Source: Neofusicoccum parvum (Eukaryota; Ascomycota; Dothideomycetes; Botryosphaeriales; Botryosphaeriaceae). Taken from it: a DNA stretch of 64,000 nucleotides. Each line of letters starts with the position of its first letter. Position 1 is the stretch's first letter. The stretch spans positions 1,736,001-1,800,000 of the forward strand of contig CP087210.1 of the NCBI GenBank assembly GCA_020912385.1. The letters run 5' to 3'. The notes beneath the pieces are model-generated. The model did not search any database and was not told the origin of the DNA. It saw nothing but the letters and a program-made list of their open reading frames with translations. Below, piece after piece: positions 1 through 11,938 of the stretch. The translations under genes and the position numbers were made by a program.

Positions 1-202
1 ATGTTTTGCGCCGCGCTACCGCGCACATCCCGCCCTGCTGCCCTCCTCCGCCATCAACGACGGATAAACCAGACCGCTGGGGGAAATTATGGTGGCCCGC
101 AGTCCATATATATACACATCAATGCACGCGTCTCCCGCCAGCCAGCCCTGACCGGCACGACACCTTTCCCTCCTTTGCAGACTGTTGTCGCCGCTGCCCA
201 GC

Positions 203-1722
203 ATGTTGTTCGGTGGAGCCTCTGCTCTCCTGCTTTTGAACGCCGCCGCGTCTCTGGCTTCCCCCGCGACCCACCGTGCCCAGCATGCGAAGCGCCACTC
301 CGTTGCCATAGGCCCGCAGCCCGCCTACAGGCCCATGCCTGTCTCCGCCGCGCGGAACAAGACCTGCGTCGTTCCCGCGTCCGGCGACGGCTCTGACGAC
401 GCCCCCGCCATTCTCGAGGCCTTCCAGAGCTGCAGCCCCGGTGGCAGTGTGGTCTTGTCTGCGAACGAGACGTACACTGTCGGCACCGCTCTGGATCTGA
501 CATTCCTTAAGCATGTCGATTGGGGTGAGTTTAACCTTCTTCCTGAGATTATGAGTAAGAGCCAGGAACAGGAAAAAAGAATGCGCAAAAGGCAGCCAAT
601 AGGAGCCAATCGGGGTGTTTGTTCAACTGTACATGGATTCTGACCAATTCCGCACCAGTCATCGAGGGCAAGCTCCAATTCACCAACGACACGGACTACT
701 GGCAGGCGAACGCGTTCTTCCAAACTTTCCAGAACGCCACGACCTTCTTCCAGCTGGGCGGCGAGGATGTGAACGTGTACGGCGGTGGCACCATCGATGG
801 CAACGGCCAAGTGTGGTACGACCTGTACGCCAAGGACATCTACATCCTGCGCCCGATCCTGTTCGGCACCATCGGGCTCAAGGGCGGCTCGATCAGCGAC
901 CTCAAGCTGCGCTACAGCCCGCAGTGGTACAACCTAGTCGCCAACAGCACCGATGTGGTCTTCTCCAACATCGACATCGAGGGCGGCTCCGTCAGCAGCA
1001 ACCCGGCCAAGAACACCGATGGCTGGGACACGTACCGCAGCAGCAACATCGTCATCCAGGACAGCCACATCAACAACGGCGACGACTGCGTCTCGTTCAA
1101 GCCCAACAGCACCGAGATCATCGTGCAGAACCTGTGGTGCAACGGCAGCCACGGCATCTCCGTCGGCTCGCTGGGCCAGTACCCCGGCGAGGTTGACATC
1201 GTCGAGAACGTCTACGTGCGTCCCCCTCCCCAGCAACCGTGCGCCAAGGAGAGCAGCCGCTAACAGCCAATCCAGGTCTACAACGTCAGCATGTCCGACG
1301 CCTCCGACGGCGCGCGCATCAAGGTCTGGCCGGGCACGCAGTCGGCGCTTTCGGGCGACCTGCAGGGCGGCGGCGGCCTGGGCAGCGTCAACAACATCAC
1401 CTACGACACCATGACCATCTCCAACGTCGACTACGCCGTCGAGATCACGCAGTGCTACGGCCAGAAGAACCTCACCCTCTGCAACCAGTACCCCTCCAAC
1501 CTGACCATCTCCAACATCCTGGTCAAGAACTTCCAGGGCACCACCTCCGACAAGTACGACCCGCTCGTCGGCTACCTCGTCTGCTCCAGCCCCTCCGTGT
1601 GCAGCAACATCACCCTCGAGAACATCGATGTCGTGAGCCCCTCCGGCACCGACTTGTTCACCTGCGACAACGTTGATGAGGCGACCTTGTCTGTGAACTG
1701 CACGGCACCTGCGTCGAAGTAG
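203..1722 (+). CDS. Secreted exopolygalacturonase, glycoside hydrolase family 28
   Basis: Hydrolyses terminal galacturonic acid residues of pectin outside the cell. The first ATG (203) opens a hydrophobic signal peptide ([19 protein letters not shown]), about 90 bp after a TATA-like run at 105-116. Exons: 203-524, about 596-1215, 1276-1722, giving about 460 aa, normal for the family. GH28 hallmarks are all in exon 2: NTDGWD, the catalytic pair in NGDDCVSFK and the histidine in GSHGISVGS; the RIK motif is in exon 3 (DGARIKVW). The [18 protein letters not shown] and YPSNLTIS segments recall fungal exo- rather than endo-polygalacturonases. The second intron (GTGCGT..CCAG) is secure. The first has a good donor (GTGAGT at 525), but its acceptor is uncertain; only the AG at 594-595 keeps the frame, and it leaves an atypical segment before FNCTW. 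Several N-glycosylation sites fit secretion. Confidence 0.93.
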
Positions 1723-3102
1723 GGGGTGCCTGGGTGCTGTAGAGAGTAGGGAAAAAGTAGACTGTAGCGAAAATGAAGTAATTGAATGCATAATCAACTC
1801 AAGATGAACAACAGCAGCGAAATTTGTGATGCACCTCCCTCGCAACTTTCTGGAAACGAGGGAGGTCAATTGCTTCGCCCCTGCGGACAACTCGACAGTG
1901 GGTTGCCAGTTGCCGCGAGTCGAGGAAATGATCTCGAGCTTTCGTGGTGGCGTTACCGCTCACGTTCCTCAGCCGTTATATGCACCGTTTTGTCGGTTCC
2001 GGTAAGATCAAGGGGTGAAGGCAGGGTCGGCGCCGATTCAAGACATCACCACGTGGGAGACGATACGAGCAGGTAATAACACCTAAATATATTGAAACTT
2101 GAGTCAGAAAAAGCCAGCTACGTAATGAGAGAAGCTGCGTGTAGCTGCTTGGAAAGTATGTTCTGCCCGTATCTGTGCCACAGGGCGAAACTCAGCCACA
2201 GCAGCTCTTCAAAAGGCGGGTTTGATCTGCGGCGTTTAGTTTATTCTACCTCCTCATCCACCTAGGCATCGTCATAGCAGCGGCTAACGTGAATCAACCG
2301 CCGATAAACGGGCCTGAATGAGGAAGCCTTGATACGCCGGCGCGCACGAAAAAGGAGGACACAAAAATAGTAATGGCGCACAGCTTCAACAATCAGTCGC
2401 TTCGGGATTAATCTCCAAGTCACGGATGCTTGAGTAGGTATTAATTCACCTGCGTCGACGGACTGCTGGACCCTGCACGAATACGAAAGCGGAATCGATT
2501 TGTGGTCGGCGAGAAGTAGTCGTAGGGCAGAATGTGGCCAGTTTGTTCTAGTGTAGATGAGTGGTGAGCGAGAATCTTGTAGCAGTATGCTGTCCTGCTC
2601 CTGGCACGGTGACTGTCCTTTCACTTCAAGGCTTCGAGCACTCCGCAAAACGTAGCAAGCACCTCTGTAACAACTGTGAAAAGTCCCGGAATCGTGTAAG
2701 GTAGGCGAACTGAGCGTGGCACTGGTATGGCGGTCATTGGGAAGAGATACTGGCGTGAGGAATCCTTTTGAATTTTTTGGGGTCTTGTCGCTGCCGGATC
2801 ACTGAGATCGTCAAATCGTCAGGCGCACTGAAGTTGTCTTCCTAACTACAGCGCAGAAGCTTTTTTTTGTGAAAGCCCCCCATTGGCGTGCAGCCAACAC
2901 TACCGAATCCCCGAAACCGTTTGCACCGAAGGAAGAAAGAGCATTGCCTGTGAGCCAGCGGTTAGCTCCATATTCTCTTCTTTGACGCCCCAAGGCTCTT
3001 GCCCGCTTGCTCTTGTCACTCAGACTTCCCCTCTCCAGGCGTTGTTCGATTGTGGCTTGCACGTACCATTTCCCAATAGAACCCTCTTGTCTTGCCTAGC
3101 AT
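1723..3102. other. Intergenic region, no gene recognised
   Basis: About 1.4 kb between the 3' ends of the polygalacturonase and eS21 genes. The open frames here (for example 1786-2076 plus, 2262-2648 minus) have no domain, no signal peptide and no protein-like composition. I see no tRNA, repeat or transposon remnant. Confidence 0.6.
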
Positions 3103-3431
3103 TTACCGGCTAGCACTCCAGACGCTCTTGAGGAAACCGTCACGCTGCGCCAGGCGGTTGATGGAGTCGTCGCTCTCGCCCATGGCGCGGACGAAGCCGC
3201 AGAGAGCGTAGGTCTGGTTCTCACCAGTGTACCTACCGTTCTCGTCGACCTTGGCGATGGAGATCTGGACGGAGGCGTGGTCCTTGGCCTTGATGATGCG
3301 GTTGGTGGCCGAGCACTTGCGGGGGACGTAGCTGGTGGGAGAAAATGTTAGTGCACGGCTCGGTCGTGGTGTGTGGGCGTCGCTGCGAGGGAGACTCACA
3401 GGTCGACGAGCTCGCCGCGTTCGTTCTCCAT
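3103..3431 (-). CDS. RPS21: 40S ribosomal protein S21 (eS21)
   Basis: Component of the small cytosolic ribosomal subunit, needed for 40S maturation. Two exons on the minus strand: 3431-3400 and 3331-3103, separated by a 68-bp intron (GTGAGT..CCAG). The spliced product is 86 aa, the usual eS21 length, and is colinear with the family: it starts [17 protein letters not shown], continues through the conserved [17 protein letters not shown] segment, and ends in the [15 protein letters not shown] and [11 protein letters not shown] segments. The intron after ten codons, inside the Leu codon of DLYVPRK, is what joins MENERGE to the conserved body. A continuous 98-codon frame also exists, but its N-terminus is read-through of the intron and does not match the family. 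Housekeeping gene, no link to its neighbours. Confidence 0.97.
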
Positions 3432-3904
3432 TTTGACGGGTGGGTTGGGGGGTCGCGAGGTGGTGAGTGGACTGGGTGCGGGCTACGGTGGTTGTCGCTG
3501 CTGTCGTCGTCGGCTCGTCGCGAAATTGGCGTGCGAAGGCCTGCAGTGCGATGCGCCTCGCTAAGCCCTATTAGCGCGCCACGTGACTTCCCGAAACAGC
3601 AGCACCAACAGACGCAGGCCCTTTGCGAGAACTTTACTTCTCGTAAAAGCAAAGACTGGCAAGAGCAAGCTGAGGTGGAGATGTACGGTGCGCTGCATTC
3701 GCCTATCCAAAACCCGATCCTCGTAATACCATTCCACTAAATCGATGCACCACATCACTCTCACTTCAAATTCAAAAACGCTTTGAAGATGTAGAATAAA
3801 AGGTTTCATTAAAGAAATACACAGCGAAGCGTAAGGCCGTTCATGAAATGGTATCTAATCAGTAACCCCTTTCCAACGCCAATCCCTTCTATTGAGATCC
3901 AATG
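3432..3904. other. eS21 promoter and 3' flank of the hydrolase-phosphatase gene
   Basis: 473 bp upstream of the minus-strand eS21 gene. It must hold the ribosomal-protein promoter and the terminator of the gene ending at 3905. I see no additional gene. Confidence 0.5.
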
Positions 3905-6141
3905 TTACAAAGTCGGCGCTCTCTTCAATCCAATGTGATAGCGAACGAATAGTGTGTCGATGAAGTGGTCGTGTCTGATCCCAGGAGACCTCTTCTTGGC
4001 GAATTCATTGATCGCGTTCTGGAGTGTCCAACCGAGTCTCTCCACCAAAAAGCATACAATGAAAAACCCCGTCCTGTTGAAGCCGTAGTGGCAGTGCACT
4101 CCGATCAAAGGAAGGTCATACGAGGCTTCCTCACTAGGGACGCTCGCATTCTCACCACGCAGCCGATCGATGAGATCGATGAACTGCTTGACTTCGTCTA
4201 CAGTGGGCGGCAGCTTGGATACGGTCGGAAATTTGTAGTAGCTGATGCCGCCATTCTCCAATCCTTTCGGGTCATAGACCGGACTTTCATGGCTGATGTC
4301 GACAACGGCGCGGATCCTACTCTGCCAGTCCTTCACGAACACGCGGGGACAGTGTATAGGATCCACCTCTCGCAGTGTCTTCATGGCGCGGAAGACGCCG
4401 GCAATGGGCTCTGAGACGGGAGTGACAGCCTGCCATTTCTTCAAGTTCTTGACGTCCCACTTTCCTTCTGTAGTGAGATACTTAAGCTGCCACCCAAGAG
4501 AAAGTCTCTTGTCGACGCGTTCGGCAAGGAAACCTTGGATAAGGCCGGCAAGAGTCCTGGCAGTCGTAGGCGCATAAAGCAAGGCGTGGGAAGCTGGGGA
4601 AGGGAGGATCGCAGTCTTAAGGCACTTGGCCTTAGGCTTCAACATTACAGAAGCTTCTCCGTCGCTGGTTATCGAGACGTCAAGAGGTGGCAATGAGTCG
4701 TTGTCAAGGCTGTCTATGAGCGTCTCTGAGCCGGTTCTGTAAGTCTGTGGCGATCCATTCGCGCTGGTGAAGTCCACTGGTGCTGTGGTGTCTACAATGG
4801 CCTCCGCGTCTTTCTCACCTGCGAAGTCGACGTCTTTGCCAAGGAATGACGCAATCTTGCGAATCTCGTTCGGCGGCGTGATGGGGTCTGCTTCTCCAGC
4901 AACAAGGAAAACTGGCATGTTGAGGCCTGCCCAGGTCTCCTTCCCTGGCATACCTTCCTCTTTCTTCGCTACAATGCCGGAATGGCCCCGATACCATGTT
5001 CTCGGCAGTGTTCCTCGGGCCATCCTCTTCCATACTCGCGTCCGACTTTGTTCGTTGAACCGAACCTGAAGCTTCTTCGTTTCTTCCTCAGCATCAGCAC
5101 CAACGAATCGACGAACGCTGGCACTCTCGGTCCCACCCCGTCTGTCCCATCTACGCCATAGGTTGAAGATGGGATCAGGAATGCTCAGCAGCTTTCTGAA
5201 TTTTGCCGCTTCATCCTCGGTCGGGCCTTCTGCCTTGGGGCAAATGGCCACGAATCCCAGGACATGCTCGGAGATGTTGTGCGCCTCCGGCGATGACGAA
5301 GACGCCAAGTAGGCAGAGATGGAACAGCCTAGACTGTGTCCAATGAGAACAACACCTTGTCCAGCTTCTTTGTCACGGTGTTCGTCGATGACGGTGGCGA
5401 GCAGTGCAGCGAGAGCATTGGTGTAGTACGCTTGCTGGGTCTTTGGCGCAAATTTAGAGAGACCGCAACCGGGAAAATCGATGGCCAGACATGGAGCGAG
5501 ATTGACGAGACTGGTAAGGAGGGACTGGAATTGAGCGGCACAGCCGCCAAGACCATGGACGAAGACGAGCAGGGGAAGCGGGGCTGGCTTCCTGGGGAGC
5601 TTGTCGGCTTGTGGATGTGGACGATAAAAGGTGCGGATCGAGGGATATGTCCAGCCAGTGCTCGGGACGGTGTATGACTTGTACGTCGAGTGCTTCTTCA
5701 GCAACCCTGGATCAGTTGCGACGGCACCTAGCATCGTACGTTAGCGTGTGAGTACCCCCTCGTCATGCATTCCCCACCTTGACCAATGGTATCAGACACG
5801 CTGGCAGCAGCGCTGCCATCGCCGGTGTCCTTCTCCGCAACGTGGGCCCGATGCCTATGGAGGAGCAGGCCGGGAATGAGGCCACAGATAAGGGAAAGTT
5901 TGACCATGTCCGAAAGGGTCAATGGTTGGGCAGGATCAACGCCGAGCAGGGCGAACGCCCGTGAAATCAGAGAGGAGAATTGGCCTTCGAACTTCGACGA
6001 AAGGGGCGGAGAGGAAGCATTGAGAGCATCGGGGCTCGAGAGAAGCAGCGGCTTAAGAATTGAGGCGCACGCCTTGGGGATGAATAGCATTACTGCGACT
6101 GTGGCAGCGAAGACGCCATGGTCGCGGTGAAGACCCTCCAT
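3905..6141 (-). CDS. Membrane-anchored alpha/beta-hydrolase fused to a dual-specificity-type phosphatase domain
   Basis: Two exons on the minus strand: 6141-5778 and 5727-3905, with a 50-bp intron (GTGGGG..CTAG), predicted 728 aa. Exon 1 (about 121 codons) has two hydrophobic stretches (VFAATVAVMLFIPKA and MVKLSLICGLIPGLLL), likely membrane anchors. Exon 2 begins with an alpha/beta-hydrolase domain: the oxyanion segment VFVHGLGG, the nucleophile elbow GHSLG, and the acid-loop region FLVAGEADPITPP. After a linker comes a tyrosine/dual-specificity phosphatase domain with the P-loop HCHYGFNRTG, which matches HCX5R and resembles mRNA-capping triphosphatase-like phosphatases. The ATG at 5734 sits at the splice acceptor and would drop the anchor; I prefer the spliced start at 6141 because frame and splice sites agree. 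Substrates are unknown. Comparable fusions occur in other filamentous fungi, as far as I know uncharacterised. Confidence 0.85.
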
Positions 6142-7311
6142 GTCCGGAAGGACAGCGAAGAGGTCTGGAGAGGATGAGCCTGCAGCTGTCCGGGATGCCG
6201 CAGCCGGCCAATGAAGAGCGAAAAAGCGCGGCGTGCCTTCGCGGGTGGAGGAAAACGATCGACACGTCGATTGCGGGCAGCCTGCGAGCAAGCAGATGTC
6301 GCAACGACACCTCCAGATTGACGCTGCAAGCAGCGCGACGGGCGACGGAGTAAGAATGCCAGTAGCGCTCCACGTGGGCCTTGCGGCCAGGCTGGAGCGC
6401 TGCGCAGCCCAACGCGCGGGTGCAGCCGGCGCCGCAACGGGCAGGCTGCCGCTCGAGGCTGCTGGAGGCTGCGCGAGCTGGAGGCTGCCGACGTGAGGCG
6501 CCAAATCCTGACACGTGCGGGCGCGGCAGGCTGAGGGGTCGGCAGGCAGCGTGCAGCAGCGCGTCTGTTGTTGAACGGGGCACAAAAGTGCGCGGGTGAC
6601 TCAAAATTACAGGGCGGGCATGGGCTATGACGTACGCGCCAAAGAGCTGCCGCCCACCCTGAGCGCTGCGCTGCCCGCCCTCTGACATGCATTAGCTGAA
6701 GCGCTCTCCCGCGGCAGCACCCAGCCGGCAGCCATGATTCTCAGGGCATGCGCCCACACCCGCGCCCACCCGCCAGCCAAATGCAGGGCGCCCGCCGTGC
6801 GGCTGGTCCCTTGGTTGTGCTACGGAGCATTGCGTGGTGGCCCGCCGCTCGGAGCCTGAGGCCAGCGCGCATCGGAGAATCGGCAGAGCGGCTGGTCGCG
6901 CGCACCGCCAATCAGAGCGCTCCGGCTGCTGCTTACTCACGGATCGCGCTGTCTTTGGCCCGAGAGCCTCTCTCACGGCGTCTGAAAGGCGGCGCGCGCA
7001 TCGGTAAAGCTTCCATAGGCCGCCCTGTGTGGAGCTAGCCTCCGCAACGCCCAGTAGTGGACCACGATGCCGACTCCAGGCGGTCGAGCGCATAGCCGGC
7101 CGATGAGGGGTAACTCTGGGGCGGTACCCGCGACGGCGGCGGCGGCGTCTTCAAATTGTCTTGTGCCCTCTTGCCGTCCCCGCGAGCGGCCATTGCCTGT
7201 CCAGCGCAGCTTCCCCCAACGGCGGCTTCAGGACATCCCACGCGCCAGACCACCGCCCTTCCGACTTGACCGTCTTCACAATCCACGCTTCACACCTCAC
7301 TGCAGCTCGCA
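6142..7311. promoter_or_regulatory. GC-rich divergent promoter region with a CCAAT box
   Basis: 1.17 kb between the divergent hydrolase-phosphatase (-) and dihydroxy-acid dehydratase (+) genes. It is strongly GC-rich. A CCAAT box lies at 6908-6912, about 400 bp upstream of the dehydratase start, a possible site for the CCAAT-binding complex. Open frames on both strands are composition artefacts with Arg/Ala/Pro-rich low-complexity products. Confidence 0.4.
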
Positions 7312-9301
7312 ATGGATCCCTCAAACCTCCAGAAGCAGAGCGAGCCTGAGGAGCCGCGCTTCCTCAACTTTCCCCGCGCCCCAGACGACGCCACCAGGGA
7401 TGGCAAGCCCGTTCTGAACAAGTACTCGACCATCATCACCAAGGGCCACAACTTCCCCGGCGCCCAGGCCATGCTGTACGCATCTGGCGTCCCGGACAAG
7501 GAGACAATGGAGACTGCCCCGCAGGTTGGCATTGCGTCTGTCTGGTGGGAGGGCAACCCGTGCAAGTAGGCATTCTCACCTGTGAAGCTCTCAGTTGACC
7601 ACTGCTGACTCAAATCCGCACGTAGCATGCACCGTAAGCTGCGCCGACTGCCACAATCTCACTCCGTTGCGAGACCTCGCTGACCACAAGTCAAAAAGTG
7701 CTCGATCTGGGAAAAGCCGTGAAGGCTGCCGTCCAAAAGCAGGGAATGCTGGCATGGCAATACAACACTGTTGGCGTATCGGATGCTATTACAATGGGCG
7801 GGGAGGGTAGGTGTCCAAAGTCTTTCTGAGACACTGGAGGCTCATTAGTTGCATAGGAATGCGCTTCTCCCTCCAGACGCGCGAGATCATTGCGGACAGT
7901 ATTGAGACTGTCACTTGCGCACAGTTCCACGACGCCAACATCTGCATACCTGGTTGCGACAAGAACATGCCTGGCTGTGTTATGGCCATGGCCCGTCACA
8001 ATCGCCCAGCGCTCATGCTTTACGGGGGCTCCATCAAGCCTGGTTATTCCAAGCTTCTTCGAAAGCCAATCAACATCTCTACATGCTACGAAGCTCATGG
8101 TGCCATGGTCTACAACAGCCTGAGGGCCGAGCATGATCCGACCATTACCCCGGAGGCTATCATGGATGATCTGGAGAAGAATGCCTGTCCTGGGCCTGGT
8201 GCCTGTGGCGGAATGTATACGGCCAACACAATGGCCTCTGCCATTGAGACACTCGGCCTCACGGTTCCTGGTTCATCTTCCACACCCGCTGAGAGTCCCA
8301 CCAAGATGCGGGAATGCACTAAGGCAGCTGAATGCATCCAGATCTGCATGGAGAAGAACATCAAACCACGTGATATCCTCACGAGGAAGGCGTTCGAAAA
8401 TGCCATGGTCATGATGATGGCTCTGGGTGGCTCTACGAATGGTGTTCTTCACCTACTTGCCATGGCTGGTACTGCTGAAGTGCCACTCACCATCGACGAC
8501 TTCCAGCACGTCAGTGACAAGATTCCTTACATTGCGAACCTTGCACCAAGTGGCAAGTACTACATGGCCGAGCTGTTCGAGGTTGGCGGTATTCCATCAG
8601 TGCAAAAGCTTCTCATTGCTGCCGGTCTTCTGGATGGCACAACTCTCACCGTGACTGGAAAGACTCTTGCAGAGAATGTTGAGTCCTGGCCGTCCCTTCA
8701 ACAGGGCAACGAAATCATTCGTTCTCTCGACAATCCCATCAAGAAGACTGGCCACATCGAGATCCTTCGCGGGAATCTTGCTCCTGGTGGCGCTGTAGCT
8801 AAGATCACTGGTAAGGAGGGCTTGAGTTTCACTGGCAAGGCCATGGTGTTCGACAAGGAGAGCGAGCTTGACAAAGCACTCGCAGAAGGCAAGGTTCCTC
8901 ACGGCGATAACATTGTTATTCTGGTACGCTACGAAGGACCCAAGGGCGGTCCAGGCATGCCCGAACAACTCAAGGCTTCTGCTGCCCTGATGGGTGCCAA
9001 GCTCACAAACGTGGCCCTGATCACAGACGGCCGGTACAGTGGTGCATCTCACGGCTTCATCGTTGGCCATATCGTCCCTGAAGCAGCCGTCGGAGGTCCT
9101 GTTGCAATTGTCCGAAACGATGATGTTATCACCATCGACGCAGAGAAGAACCGGCTCGATGTCCACTTGAGCGACGAAGAGATTCAGAAGAGGATGTCGG
9201 AGTGGAAGCCTCCGAAGCGGCCAGTCACGAGGGGTGTTCTGGCGAAGTACGCAAGACTGGTCGGAGATGCCAGTCACGGTGCAATGACGGACCTGTTCTA
9301 A
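7312..9301 (+). CDS. ILV3: Dihydroxy-acid dehydratase (IlvD/Edd family)
   Basis: Dehydrates 2,3-dihydroxy acids to 2-oxo acids, the third step of valine, isoleucine and (via valine precursors) leucine synthesis. Exons: 7312-7565, 7626-7633, 7699-7806, 7857-9301, predicted 604 aa. Exon 2 is only 8 nt (catgcacc); it is required to build the invariant segment NPCNMHLLDLGKAV, and its flanks have GT/AG junctions. Three conserved cysteines for the iron-sulfur cluster are visible: NPCNMH, PGCDKNMPG and GPGACGGMYTANTM. The C-terminal part carries TDGRYSGASHGF, the family's substrate/Mg loop, and GHIVPEAAVGGP. The N-terminus (MDPSNLQKQSEPEEPRF) is acidic and unlike a mitochondrial presequence, so this may be a paralogue of the mitochondrial ILV3 enzyme, or an upstream exon may be missing. 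Family assignment is firm; which paralogue it is remains open. Confidence 0.93.
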
Positions 9302-11099
9302 GGTCCCACTCTGATTTCAGCCCTCTCATAGAGATCTGAATCATAAAACTGATGAATCAAGTGCACTTTCAGGGATTTCGACATTCAGCATATGGAAAGG
9401 TCTGATTATTCGATGTGGCGCAGCATTGCGGACATAATTCTTTTCGTTCACTTCGCAAATCTTCCTCTTTCCTCTTTTCTTTCCGGGGATCATGGTAGCT
9501 TAACTGACTCATTCATCGGCGTTGTAACATGCTCGCGCCTTATCTCTCGACCATCTTCCAACCACACAACTGCTTATCGGCACCGTGACCCTGCATGCAA
9601 CCTTGAAAATCTTCCAATAGTTGTTGAACATGTAACCTGCAGGCATCAAGCTCTGCGTTCTGATTCGCGCACAACACCTGGTCACGCCGCCCTCTCCTAG
9701 GATGCTCACTGTTTGCTATGCATGACCGTATGAGCAAACAGCAGCCAAGAGCTACGTGTGAGATATCTGTCCCTGCGATAGAAGGTCGGCGCGTTTACAC
9801 GCCAGCTAATACCTAAGCCCTGCGAGATGCTACCCAATGGCTGTACTCCGATTAACAGGATCTCCTGCTTGAGGCTGAGAGATCATTGGCTGGCCCTTCT
9901 CAAACTCTCCCATGCCGCAAGTTTTTAGTAACACATGGATTGCACACTGCATCGTAAGCCAAGCATCTTGGTGAGGCGAACCGTACAACAACCGCTAGGT
10001 GATATTACTCTTTACTCTTCCCAATGTCATGCTATTCTGTTCAGAAACTTCTCTTCCGTTGTGAAGTATGAAACAAAACTCATACAGACTGCCCGATACT
10101 GATCCATGTCTTTGAGTATTCGGTCTCTGGCTTCATTGCTTCAATTCCTACGTAGATAAATATACTTTTTAGCATAGAGTTGCATCAGCATCGAAACACC
10201 GACGCGGCTTATCCAGTCCTCAGATTCGATTGGTAATCTTGGTTGTACAGACCATTCAGTCCATTGCGTTTGCCGAGCCTTTGATGCCAATTCCTATAGA
10301 ATAAGGCTAGCGTAGACCCCCTCATCATACACTGTACTCCCATGATCGTGGCCGCCGCCAACTTGGAAGAGGATTGTGGAATTCACTTCTGTTGGTGAGT
10401 GCCCCGCGGCATGAAATCTTGCCGAGCGGGAAGCTGAAAGGGACCACCGGAGTGGCTTAGCTCCACCCAAGAAAAGTAGGCGAGTTCGTTGGCTAGCCTT
10501 ATAGTACTTTCGGCATCTGGGAGACGAACAGCTCAACCCTCCTACTAAGGTATCGTTAGTACAGCACTTCTTTGGCCAACGAGCCCGAGCCCACAACCGG
10601 GAGACTTGGATATCAGCAACTCTCATGTGTCCCAGATCGCCGCCTTTTTTGTTCCACAGACATTACCGGACACCGTCAGGTCCCACGTTTAGTCTGAAAT
10701 GGGCGGCGTTCGCATAAAGCACGCACTCTAAAGGCAGACAGCTGGTTGCCTTGCACTTAGTTCGCATGCCGACTGAATCACGGCTAATAGTTCGAAAGCC
10801 TTCACGCAGATATGATTACTTCTCAAGTTGAAATATCAGCGTTTGCTTGTCACATCTTCAACGCTTTCCTTGCAAAACTTCACCAGCGCCTGCATTGTGA
10901 AATTTGCCAACGCTGGGCCATTCCTTCTACGATTTGTCCAAACGTACGCAAGCAACCTGTGTTTCTGGACAATCCGCCACTTCCATCTATACAACCGCCT
11001 CATTCCCACCGTGAAGCTCGCCAGTACCAACGCTGTCTCACAGCTACACCGCTGCTAAACCAATCCGTGGCCATCTGATTTCACTCATTCTTAATCCTG
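9302..11099. other. Intergenic region, no gene recognised
   Basis: 1.8 kb, noticeably more AT-rich than the flanks. The open frames (9392-9700, 10294-10626, 10812-11078) have no recognisable motif and no plausible splice continuation. No tRNA-like cloverleaf or repeat family seen by eye. Confidence 0.5.
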
Positions 11100-11678
11100 A
11101 TGTGCGTCGTACTGGTCCCGCGCTACACGATGTGCTCGCACCCCTCACGCCGGCCCACGCACTGGCCACAGTACCCGTGTACCAGGATCCGTCACGCCCT
11201 ACATAAGATCAACGACCCCAAATACCATCAGCCGATGCCAGTCGATCCCGCGTTATTGTCAGACAAGGAAAATCCAAGGCGTTGCTCGCTAGAACCCCCG
11301 AACCCAACTGCATCCAACAGCCTGGGCACCTTAGAGCCAACCAACGCACCGCCGGAACCTGTTCATACCGCACCAAGCACCCCTGAGCTTTCAATATCTC
11401 ATGCGGAGAGCAGAAATGGGGCACAACCAATACCCGACAGCGCGAGCGGGGAGATGGCAGCAGGCTTTACTCGGGCGGCGGCACGCTCCTCGACGCCACC
11501 TACGCTGAAGATCCCCTTTCGCGTCCCGAACAGCTGCCTCTATCCGCGGAAGGTTGAGAAGAGCGTTCATGGATGGTGTCCGGACTGCGACTGGGCGCAT
11601 GCGAGGCGCATGGGGTGGTTAGGCAAAGGCGGAAAGGTCAGAGCGTGGGGACCAGCGGGATATGGGTGGGGTGGGTGA
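11100..11678 (+). CDS. Hypothetical small protein with a Cys/His N-terminus
   Basis: Single-exon frame of 192 codons. The first 40 residues carry a spaced Cys/His/Trp pattern (MCVVLVPRYTMCSHP, then WPQYPC), and the C-terminal part has HGWCPDCDW. Similar C-x-H..W..C starts occur in many uncharacterised small fungal proteins. The middle is Pro/Ser/Ala-rich and probably disordered. No signal peptide or transmembrane segment is seen. I do not recognise a family. The frame may be real or chance; the pairing of metal-ligand-like motifs at both ends is the only argument for coding. Confidence 0.4.
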   Translation: MCVVLVPRYTMCSHPSRRPTHWPQYPCTRIRHALHKINDPKYHQPMPVDPALLSDKENPRRCSLEPPNPTASNSLGTLEPTNAPPEPVHTAPSTPELSISHAESRNGAQPIPDSASGEMAAGFTRAAARSSTPPTLKIPFRVPNSCLYPRKVEKSVHGWCPDCDWAHARRMGWLGKGGKVRAWGPAGYGWGG

Positions 11679-11938
11679 GCTGTGAAGCTTGTAATGGTAT
11701 TAAATTCTTATCTCCTTTCTCCGTTGGGCAGAATTGATGCCTGCGGTGACCATATTTTCTCAGACGATCTAAGTTGAAGTACTCGTCTAAATGAACCTTT
11801 CAAGTGCTCTCGTGCACCCTGATTTTGCTACTCGCCATTAGTACTCCAATTCGGTCGAGGTAGAGTAGACAGTGGTTGCGTGGTGGGACTGAGACTGTAG
11901 TGGTTTGATGAACGACTACTAAATCCTGGGCGAGCTCG

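Noticed and set aside
6908..6931. Possible HapX/CBC composite site upstream of the iron-sulfur dehydratase
   Set aside because: A CCAAT box is present, but no second half-site for HapX is found at the expected spacing; kept only as a CCAAT box.
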